Origin: Oscillospiraceae bacterium
GTDB taxonomy: Bacteria > Bacillota > Clostridia > Oscillospirales > Oscillospiraceae
Length of the DNA stretch: 7,552 nt
Reading direction: 5' to 3'
Assembly: GCA_017501805.1 (NCBI GenBank)
Contig: JAFVWG010000236.1
Span: 1 to 7,552, forward strand
Shown here: positions 1-5,405 of the stretch, piece after piece
How the letters are laid out: the number at the start of each line of letters is the position of its first letter
Numbering within the stretch: the stretch's first letter is position 1
Position numbers and translations under genes: made by a program
The notes under the pieces: model-generated
Database searches by the model: none
Told to the model about the DNA's origin: nothing
The model's input: only the letters and a program-made list of their open reading frames with translations

Positions 1-864
1 AAGCTGGATGCGGAGGAGTATGAACGTTGGCAGGATGCAGAGCGTGCCGAGCGGCAGGAGCGGGAAAGCGCGACCGAACGGACCTACCGATACGGCAAGG
101 AGCTTGCCGACCGCGCCTACCGCGAAGAGAAGGACGCCGCCGACCGTGACTACCGCAGGGAACAGGATGAGAGCAAGGCACAGAGCGCCGCGCGGGAAGC
201 GGCACGGAAGGACGTTGAAGCACATCTGTCGGCCGGCGGAGACTGGCGGCAGCTTCCCTCTGAAGTTCTGAAAAACGCGGGACTCAGCGAGGTGCAGATG
301 CAGCAGCTTGCCGCCGCATACCAAAAAAAGGGCACGACCGCGGCAAAGGCGGCTCTGCAGCAGACGATCTACAAGACGGGCTACCGTCCGACGGACGAAG
401 AGCTTGCGGCGGCGGGGATGCGCCGTGAGGAGGCGGATGACTGGGGAAAAGCCTACGCGAGCAATCTTCCGCGTACGCGCTCCGCAGGCGGAAGCAGCCG
501 AAGCAGAGCGGAAAAGGAAACGGCGAAAGTCCAAAGTCCGCAGTACAAAAATGTTGTGAATCTGGCGCGCAATTACAACAACCTTGAGTCGATGGAGGAA
601 TACCTTGACCGCTGTGTCAGAGACGGCTACATCACCGAAGCCGAGAAGCGGCAGATCATCATTGTGGAATTCGGGGCGGAATTCAACGAACCTACCGCCG
701 ATGGCCGCTTTGATGCGGTGCTGGAGGACCTTTCGTTCTTCCTGCGCCGCGGCGATCGGAGAAGCGCACAGTCGATGCTCGACCGTCTGGAAAAAGAGGG
801 GATGACGGAAGAGGAGACGGAACGCCTGCGCATCTTCCTGAAAAAATTTAACATAAAGGCATAA
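1..864 (+). CDS. Coiled-coil phage structural protein, 3' part (5' end outside window)
   Basis: The reading frame is open from base 1 to a TAA at 862-864, giving 287 visible residues; the start lies upstream. Visible residues 1-60 are very rich in E, R, D, K and A, and follow an 11-residue period with aromatic positions Y7, Y29, Y40 and Y51, typical of a long hendecad coiled coil. A middle section carries T-G-Y-R-P-T-D-E-E-L-A-A-A-G-M at about 124-140, a pattern I associate with coiled-coil virion proteins of Bacillota phages. A Ser/Arg/Gly-rich linker (about 158-172) follows. The C-terminal part is helical, with two related segments starting L-D-R at 202 and 260. No signal peptide or enzyme motif is visible. 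The gene is the last of a plus-strand block and ends in a strong terminator. A minor or internal virion (ejection) protein is my best inference; a scaffold or tail-associated coiled coil is possible. Confidence 0.7.
   Translation, partial: KLDAEEYERWQDAERAERQERESATERTYRYGKELADRAYREEKDAADRDYRREQDESKAQSAAREAARKDVEAHLSAGGDWRQLPSEVLKNAGLSEVQMQQLAAAYQKKGTTAAKAALQQTIYKTGYRPTDEELAAAGMRREEADDWGKAYASNLPRTRSAGGSSRSRAEKETAKVQSPQYKNVVNLARNYNNLESMEEYLDRCVRDGYITEAEKRQIIIVEFGAEFNEPTADGRFDAVLEDLSFFLRRGDRRSAQSMLDRLEKEGMTEEETERLRIFLKKFNIKA
19..183 (+). repeat. Hendecad (11-residue, 33-nt) protein repeat, five units
   Basis: Five consecutive 11-residue units begin at visible residues 7, 18, 29, 40 and 51 of the left-hand gene. 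Units start Y-E-R-W-Q, R-Q-E-R-E, Y-R-Y-G-K, Y-R-E-E-K and Y-R-R-E-Q. Units three and four share an A-D-R end, and position 1 is Tyr in four of five. The repeat is seen at protein level; the DNA copies have diverged. An 11-residue period is the signature of a straight or slightly right-handed coiled coil. The array probably continues upstream of the window. Confidence 0.65.
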
Positions 865-869
865 GGAGA

Positions 870-900
870 CCCGGCACGGATGATTCCGTGCCGGGTTTTT
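870..900. terminator. Intrinsic terminator between convergent genes
   Basis: A perfect 10-bp stem, CCCGGCACGG (870-879) pairing with CCGTGCCGGG (886-895), extends to 11 bp by A880-T885 and leaves a TGAT loop. Five T residues follow at 896-900. It lies 5 nt after the stop of the plus-strand coiled-coil gene and 8 nt beyond the stop of the minus-strand amidase. It should therefore end plus-strand transcription efficiently. Read from the minus strand the stem is followed only by TCTCCTTAT, a poor U-tract, so termination of the lysis transcript is likely weaker. Confidence 0.9.
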
Positions 901-908
901 ACATTGGC

Positions 909-1601
909 TCAGCGGGTGATCGCGGCTGCGAGCTTGTCCAGAAGCTCTTTCCCCCAGCGGTAGGAGGCAAGATAGTCCATCGTGCCGTCGGAGAGACCTG
1001 CGGCAGTCTGCACGATCTCGCGGCTTGTCCGCGGCTGTCTGAGCGGCAGGGAAAATGCTCGGCAAAGTCCGTCTGCAATCGCTGCAGCAACGGCTTCCTT
1101 GTTTTGCAGCCACAGGGAACAGTCATCCGGATCGTCGAGAAAACAGACCTCGAGCAGCGCGGCGGGCACGCCCGCGCGCTTTGCCGCAGAGATGACTGCG
1201 AAGTTCTTGTGCCTGACGCCTCGGTTTGGGAATCCGAGCGGTTGCAGCGCCGCGCAGAGCGCGGCGGCAGGCCCGGCTTCTCCGCCGACGGGGATATAGC
1301 ACTCCGTGCCCTTCCGTCTGCCGTCCGCAGCGCTTACGCCCGAGGCGTTGAAGTGGAGCTCCAGCGCATAATCGCAGCCGGAAAAGCTTGCCGCGAGCGA
1401 TCTTCCGCGCTGCAGTTCCGTGTAGGCATTCTTTGCGGGATCGAACTGCGTGACCGTGATCTCATAACGTTTCTTCAGCTCGGAGGCAAGACGCGCGGCA
1501 AGGTCGCGCGTCTCGTCCGCTTCGCGATAGCGTTTCCCGGCGTATGTTGCCGTCGCGCCGGGGTCGCCCGCGCCGTGTCCCGCAATGAGGAGCAGCTTCA
1601 T
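909..1601 (-). CDS. N-acetylmuramoyl-L-alanine amidase (phage endolysin, amidase_3 family)
   Basis: This 230-aa protein should cut the bond between N-acetylmuramic acid and L-alanine in peptidoglycan during lysis. Residues 1-175 fit the zinc amidase_3 fold: A-G-H-G at 7-10 followed by D-P-G-A at 13-16, E27 in an E-x-D context, H83 in L-H-F-N-A-S, and the late glutamate E151 in L-L-E-V-C-F-L-D. H9, E27 and H83 are the expected zinc ligands and E151 the catalytic acid, by family comparison. There is no signal peptide, so export depends on the holin next to it. The C-terminal 36 residues (195-230) form a separate small helical domain, possibly for wall binding or oligomerisation. The start is set by a full GGAGGTGA at 1615-1608 with a 6-nt gap. 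The ATG overlaps the holin stop by 4 bp, which implies translational coupling. Confidence 0.93.
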   Translation of the reverse strand: MKLLLIAGHGAGDPGATATYAGKRYREADETRDLAARLASELKKRYEITVTQFDPAKNAYTELQRGRSLAASFSGCDYALELHFNASGVSAADGRRKGTECYIPVGGEAGPAAALCAALQPLGFPNRGVRHKNFAVISAAKRAGVPAALLEVCFLDDPDDCSLWLQNKEAVAAAIADGLCRAFSLPLRQPRTSREIVQTAAGLSDGTMDYLASYRWGKELLDKLAAAITR

Positions 1602-1786
1602 ACCGCGTCACCTCCGTTCTTTCGCTCGGCCTGCGTGCCGAAATAGAAGCCGACGACTACGGTGAAGACCGTCAGAAATTCCTGCCCGGAGATCGTGCCG
1701 CGCAATGTGAGGCAGGTGAAGATCAGCGTGCAGAAAATCGTGATGATGCTTTTGACCGAGAGCAGCTTGTCGAGTCTTTGTTTCAT
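1598..1786 (-). CDS. Small two-helix holin-like membrane protein
   Basis: The 62-aa product has two hydrophobic stretches, about residues 11-29 and 36-51, joined by a short R-G-T-I-S-G-Q turn. The N-terminus is basic (M-K-Q-R-L-D-K) and the C-terminus charged (Q-A-E-R-K-N). The F-Y-F-G-T-Q motif near the end of helix 2 recurs in small holin-like proteins of Bacillota prophages. It probably makes lesions in the cytoplasmic membrane that release the amidase. An upstream in-frame ATG at 1843 would add 19 residues, but I prefer the ATG at 1786-1784 because an AGGAGG sits 8 nt upstream of it. The stop overlaps the amidase start (ATGA). Holin function is inferred from size, topology and position; the sequence cannot separate holin from another lysis accessory membrane protein. 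Confidence 0.8.
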   Translation of the reverse strand: MKQRLDKLLSVKSIITIFCTLIFTCLTLRGTISGQEFLTVFTVVVGFYFGTQAERKNGGDAV

Positions 1787-1794
1787 AACATATT

Positions 1795-1800
1795 CCTCCT
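1795..1800 (-). promoter_or_regulatory. Ribosome binding site that fixes the holin start
   Basis: The minus strand reads AGGAGG here, 8 nt upstream of the ATG at 1786-1784, inside an A-rich leader. The alternative upstream ATG codons (positions 1843 and about 1819) have no such site, so the 62-aa form is preferred. Confidence 0.8.
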
Positions 1801-1817
1801 TTTTTGAAACTGCTTTC

Positions 1818-1823
1818 ATCATA
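1818..1823 (-). promoter_or_regulatory. Candidate -10 element for the lysis operon
   Basis: The minus strand reads TATGAT, five of six matches to TATAAT, about 32 nt upstream of the holin ATG. This would give a leader of roughly 25 nt carrying the AGGAGG. No TTGACA-like hexamer lies 16-19 nt upstream, so this is only a candidate. Confidence 0.3.
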
Positions 1824-1880
1824 CGCGTACGCGCGCCGCGCACAGCCTTGCTTTTTACAGGCGGAGATGCGCCGCGCCCG

Positions 1881-1889
1881 TGATAGGAT
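1881..1889 (+). promoter_or_regulatory. Candidate extended -10 for the packaging operon
   Basis: TGATAGGAT matches the extended -10 pattern TGnTATAAT with four of six hexamer bases. A TTTACA lies upstream at 1854-1859, but 24 nt away, too far for a normal -35. Transcription would start near 1896, leaving a very short leader with the GAGGTGAG site. Confidence 0.2.
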
Positions 1890-1911
1890 CGGCGCGAAAC
1901 GAGGTGAGCCG

Positions 1912-2145
1912 ATGGATAAACAGGAGGCAGCGCTGTCTGTTTTTCGGGAACTGGAAAAGACCGTTCCGGATGTTTTCCGCGTTCTGCGGGAGACGATCGT
2001 CAATGAGGAAGTAAAAGCGGAGCTTCGCATCAAGTGCTGCGAGATCGTGCTCGACCGCGTCTACGGAAAGACGCGCCCACAGGACGAGGAGAGCGGCGGG
2101 GGAGAACCGATCATTCTGACAGGGGTGAATGAAGTTGCCGAATAG
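1912..2145 (+). CDS. Putative terminase small subunit (short, 77 aa)
   Basis: The 77-aa, largely helical, acidic protein lies immediately upstream of the large terminase. Residues 24-54 contain E-T-I-V-N-E-E-V-K-A-E-L-R and E-I-V-L-D-R-V-Y-G-K-T, a pattern seen in small proteins encoded just before phage large terminases, where they act in DNA recognition for packaging. I see no clear helix-turn-helix. At 77 residues it is shorter than most small terminases (commonly over 120). The frame extends upstream to 1804, but GAGGTGAG at 1901-1908, 3 nt before the ATG, favours this start. The last 17 nt overlap the large terminase gene, so translation is probably coupled. Function rests on position and weak pattern similarity; a packaging accessory protein is the alternative. 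Confidence 0.6.
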   Translation: MDKQEAALSVFRELEKTVPDVFRVLRETIVNEEVKAELRIKCCEIVLDRVYGKTRPQDEESGGGEPIILTGVNEVAE

Positions 2146-3556
2146 AATCGCGGAAATGTATGTCCCGGAGATTGTTGGCGGAGGCTACGGCGCCTTCTGG
2201 CGTTTCAAAGGCCGCTACCGCGTCTGCAAAGGAAGCCGCGCCTCAAAGAAATCCAAGACGACGGCGCTCAACTGCCTTGTGCGGCTGATGCAGTACCCGG
2301 AGGCGAATCTTCTGGTCGTGCGCAAGACCTTCAACACGCTGCGCGACAGCTGCTGGTCGGATCTGCGGTGGGCGGCGCACCGTCTGCACGTGGAACAATT
2401 CTGGAGCTTCACCGTATCGCCGCTTGCCGCCGTGTACAAGCCGACCGGACAGCAGATCTTCTTCCGGGGGCTGGACGATCCGCAGAAGCTCGCATCCATC
2501 TCCTGCCCGAAAGGACATCTGTGCTGGTGTTGGGTGGAGGAGGCTTTTGAGATCGAGAGCGAGGCAGATTTTGATATGGTCGATGACGTGATCCGCGGAG
2601 ACGTGCCCGAGGGGTATTTCAAGCAGATCACGATCACGTTCAATCCCTGGTCGCCCTCGAGCTGGCTCAAGCGAAGGTTTTTTGATCCCCCGAACAGTGA
2701 GGACAAGCTTGCCATCACCACGAACTACCGCTGCAATGAATGGCTCGACGAGGCGGACAAGCGGCGCTTTGAGGAGATGCGTGTGCGCAATCCCACACGC
2801 TACCGCGTGGCGGGCGACGGAGAGTGGGGTGTGGACGGCGGCGCGGTGTTTGAGGAATGGAGAGATGACCCCGCGCACTACCGCGACAGGCTTTGGACGC
2901 ATGTGATCGAGCCCTTTGAGATCCCCGAGGACTGGCGCATCTATCGCGGATTTGACTTTGGCTACGCGAAGCCGTTTTCCGTCGGTTGGTTTGCGGTGGA
3001 TCACGACGGAAGACTCTACCATATTCTGGAGCTGTACGGCTGCACGGAGGTCCCGAACACCGGCGTGAAATGGACGCCGGATGAGATCTTTGCGGAGATC
3101 CGCCGTGTGGAGACGGAGCACCGCTGGCTCAGAGGAAAGCACATCATCGGGATCGCCGACCCGTCTATCTGGGATGCGAGCCGCGGCGAGAGCGTCTATG
3201 AGACGGCGTGCAGACACGGCGTGTATTTTGAGCCGGGGGACAATCAGCGCATTCCCGGCTGGATGCAGCTGCATTTCCGTCTGCGCTTTGACGAGGCGGG
3301 CGTGCCGATGCTGTACGTGTTTCGGAATTGCCGCAGCTTTTTGCGCACGATGCCGCTGCTGAAATACGACAGGGTGCGCCCGGAGGACGTAGACAGCGAG
3401 CTGGAGGATCATATCGCGGATATGTGCCGCTACGTCTGTATGGCACGCCCTGTGAAGCCGCGCCCTGCGGAAAGAAAAAAGAAAGCCGCGTTCGATCCGC
3501 TGCAGACGGACGAGGCGGCACGCTACGACAGATATGCATTTTACAAAACATATTAG
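2129..3556 (+). CDS. terL: Phage terminase large subunit (PBSX/Terminase_3-like ATPase-nuclease)
   Basis: This 475-aa packaging motor cuts concatemeric DNA and drives it through the portal using ATP. The N-terminal ATPase shows a Walker A variant G-S-R-A-S-K-K-S-K-T-T (35-45), a Walker B segment W-C-W-V-E-E-A with E137 and E138, and the coupling motif T-F-N-P (170-173). The C-terminal RNase H-like nuclease shows D276 in R-G-F-D-F-G-Y, D344 in I-A-D-P-S-I-W and D431 in E-D-H-I-A-D-M, the expected metal-binding acids. Length is normal for the family and no disruption is seen. The first ATG overlaps the upstream gene by 17 nt and has AGGGG at 2121-2125, rather close; the later ATG at 2156 has no better site. 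The portal gene follows after 13 nt. Confidence 0.95.
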   Translation: MKLPNRIAEMYVPEIVGGGYGAFWRFKGRYRVCKGSRASKKSKTTALNCLVRLMQYPEANLLVVRKTFNTLRDSCWSDLRWAAHRLHVEQFWSFTVSPLAAVYKPTGQQIFFRGLDDPQKLASISCPKGHLCWCWVEEAFEIESEADFDMVDDVIRGDVPEGYFKQITITFNPWSPSSWLKRRFFDPPNSEDKLAITTNYRCNEWLDEADKRRFEEMRVRNPTRYRVAGDGEWGVDGGAVFEEWRDDPAHYRDRLWTHVIEPFEIPEDWRIYRGFDFGYAKPFSVGWFAVDHDGRLYHILELYGCTEVPNTGVKWTPDEIFAEIRRVETEHRWLRGKHIIGIADPSIWDASRGESVYETACRHGVYFEPGDNQRIPGWMQLHFRLRFDEAGVPMLYVFRNCRSFLRTMPLLKYDRVRPEDVDSELEDHIADMCRYVCMARPVKPRPAERKKKAAFDPLQTDEAARYDRYAFYKTY

Positions 3557-3569
3557 AAAGGGGAACGAC

Positions 3570-5390
3570 ATGGAAAATACGCAGACATTTCTGACAGAAC
3601 GCGAACGGGCGGACGCCCTGCATCTGCTCGGCGGAGCAAAGGAAAAACCTCCGATCGGAGAGGCGGAGGTGCGGCGCGCGGCTGAACTCCTGCAGAGCTA
3701 TAAGCGCGGCAAGAGCAGTCTGGAGAGCCGCATCGTGGAGGACGAGCTGTGGTACAAGCTGCGGCACTGGGAGGTGTTCCGCAAGGACCGCGATCCCGCA
3801 CATCCTGCGCCGGAGCCGACCAGTGCATGGCTCTTCAACGTTATTCTGAACAAGCACGCCGATGCGATGGACAATCTGCCCGAGCCGCTGGCTCTGCCGC
3901 GCGAACAAAGCGACGAGGAAAGCGCACGGCTGCTCTCTTCGGTCCTGCCGGTGATCTTTGAACAGAATGATTATGAGAAGGTCTACTCCGACGCGTGGTG
4001 GGAAAAACTCAAGCACGGCTGTCCCTGCTACGGCGTTTTCTGGAACAATCGCAAGGAAAACGGTCTGGGCGATATCGACATTCGGAACATCGACCTGCTG
4101 AACCTGTTCTGGGAGCCGGGGGTCACGGATATTCAGAGCTCGCGCAATCTTTTCATCGTGGCACTGGAGGATGACGATCTTCTGCAGCAGGAGTATCCGC
4201 AGCTGCACGGAAAGCTCGGCGGAAAGGTCATCGACGTGAAAGAGTACCTCTACGACGACACAGTTGACAACAGCGGGAAGTCCGTTGTGGTGGACTGGTA
4301 CTACAAAAAACGCGCACCGGGCGGGAGGATGATCCTGCACTATGTAAAGTTTGTGGGCAGTACCGTTCTTTTCGCTTCGGAAAACGATCCGCTGCTGCGT
4401 GACCGCGGCTGGTACGACCACGGGAAGTACCCGGTCGTGCTCGACCCGCTGTTCCCCGAAAAGGGAACGCCTGTGGGATTTGGGTATGTGGCGATCTGCA
4501 AGGATCCGCAGATGTATATCGACAAGCTTTTCGGCAATATCCTGGAGCACTCGATGAAGGCGACAAAGCCGCGGAATTTCATCTCCAGCGCATCGGCGAT
4601 CAACGAGGAGGAGTTTCTGGACTGGAACAAGCCCTTTGTACACGTTGAGGGCGACCTGGATGAGCGCCGCATCCGCGAGATCCGAGTCTCGCCGCTGAGC
4701 GGGATCTATGTGACCGTGGCACAGATGAAGATCGAGGAGATGAAGGAGACTGCGGCAAACCGTGATGTGAACGCCGGCGCCGCATCGGGCGGAGTGACTG
4801 CCGCCAGCGCGATCGCCGCACTGCAGGAGGCGGGCAGCAAGGTCAGTCGGGATATGCTTGCGTCCGGCGTGCGCGCACACCGTGAGATCGCAACGCTCTG
4901 CGTGGAGCTGATCCGTCAGTTTTATGACGAAGCGCGGAGCTTCCGCATCACGGGCGATACGCCCGGAAGCTACCGATTTGAGCAGATCAGCAACCGCGCA
5001 CTGCGCGATCAGCCGCTTCCGCCCGCATATCCCGGTCAGGAGCACGAAGACGGGTACAGTCCGATGTATCGCAGACCTGTTTTTGATATCAGGATCGTTT
5101 CGCAGAAACGCAATCCGTTCTCTCAGATGGAGCAGAATGAACGAGCCAAGGAGCTGTACGCGGCGGGGTTCTTCAGTCCCGGTCGGGCTCACGAGGCACT
5201 TTGCGCGTTGGAGATGATGCGCTTTGAGAGCGTTGAAAAAGTGCGGGAGCAGGTGCGGATGAATCTTGCACGGGAACAAAGCACTTTTGCGGTCGAGACG
5301 CAAGAAAACGGAACTGCGGGTTCGAATGTGCCGCAGACCCGGAGCGAGTCCTATATGCAGCAGCTTGCGCACCGCACCGTTCAATCATAA
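3570..5390 (+). CDS. P22-like phage portal protein
   Basis: The 606-aa protein should form the dodecameric ring at one capsid vertex through which DNA enters and leaves. Recognisable features are S-A-W-L-F-N-V-I-L-N-K-H-A-D-A near residues 85-99, which fits the early portal helix; an aromatic segment D-A-W-W-E-K-L-K-H-G at 141-150 followed by C-Y-G-V-F-W-N-N; and a Gly/Ala-rich stretch A-S-G-G-V-T-A-A-S-A-I at 405-415 leading into A-A-L-Q-E-A-G, a signature I associate with P22-like portals in Bacillota phages. The C-terminus (about 530-606) is charged and glutamine-rich. The start at 3570 is chosen for AAAGGGG at 3557-3563, 6 nt upstream; an in-frame ATG at 3534 lies inside the terminase gene and lacks a site. 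P22 portal is longer (725 aa). The subfamily is inferred from sequence feel and length. Confidence 0.85.
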   Translation: MENTQTFLTERERADALHLLGGAKEKPPIGEAEVRRAAELLQSYKRGKSSLESRIVEDELWYKLRHWEVFRKDRDPAHPAPEPTSAWLFNVILNKHADAMDNLPEPLALPREQSDEESARLLSSVLPVIFEQNDYEKVYSDAWWEKLKHGCPCYGVFWNNRKENGLGDIDIRNIDLLNLFWEPGVTDIQSSRNLFIVALEDDDLLQQEYPQLHGKLGGKVIDVKEYLYDDTVDNSGKSVVVDWYYKKRAPGGRMILHYVKFVGSTVLFASENDPLLRDRGWYDHGKYPVVLDPLFPEKGTPVGFGYVAICKDPQMYIDKLFGNILEHSMKATKPRNFISSASAINEEEFLDWNKPFVHVEGDLDERRIREIRVSPLSGIYVTVAQMKIEEMKETAANRDVNAGAASGGVTAASAIAALQEAGSKVSRDMLASGVRAHREIATLCVELIRQFYDEARSFRITGDTPGSYRFEQISNRALRDQPLPPAYPGQEHEDGYSPMYRRPVFDIRIVSQKRNPFSQMEQNERAKELYAAGFFSPGRAHEALCALEMMRFESVEKVREQVRMNLAREQSTFAVETQENGTAGSNVPQTRSESYMQQLAHRTVQS

Positions 5391-5405
5391 ACAGGGGGGA
5401 GACAG

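Larger units (their letters stand above)
1787..1911. other. Divergent intergenic control region between lysis and packaging operons
   Basis: This 125-bp gap separates the minus-strand holin from the plus-strand terminase genes and must hold the 5' leaders of both unless transcription comes from outside. It contains a TATGAT hexamer for the lysis side, a TGATAGGAT for the packaging side, the palindrome TACGCGTA at 1822-1829, and two copies of GCGCCGCGC (1833-1841 and 1869-1877). No convincing -35 hexamer is correctly spaced from either -10 candidate, so expression may rely on an activator or a phage-encoded sigma-like factor. No small gene is apparent in it. Confidence 0.5.

Noticed and set aside
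888..1646. A 252-codon plus-strand frame opposite the amidase
   Set aside because: The minus strand carries the zinc amidase motifs and a perfect ribosome binding site; the plus-strand start lies inside the terminator hairpin.
1787..1843. A 19-codon N-terminal extension of the holin
   Set aside because: No ribosome binding site precedes the upstream ATG codons, while AGGAGG sits at the right distance from the internal start; the extension would also run through the probable leader.
1848..1889. TTGCTT or TTTACA paired with TAGGAT as a sigma-70 promoter
   Set aside because: The spacing is 24 nt or more, too long for a standard promoter; only the extended -10 is kept as a weak candidate.
2243..3571. 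A 442-codon open frame antisense to the large terminase
   Set aside because: The sense strand encodes all terminase motifs in order; the antisense product is Arg/His/Val-rich with no recognisable motif.
3165..5384. A 739-codon open frame antisense to the large terminase 3' end and the portal
   Set aside because: It mirrors two well-supported genes, has the low-complexity His/Arg/Leu-rich look of an antisense frame in GC-rich DNA, shows no domain I recognise and has no convincing ribosome binding site.
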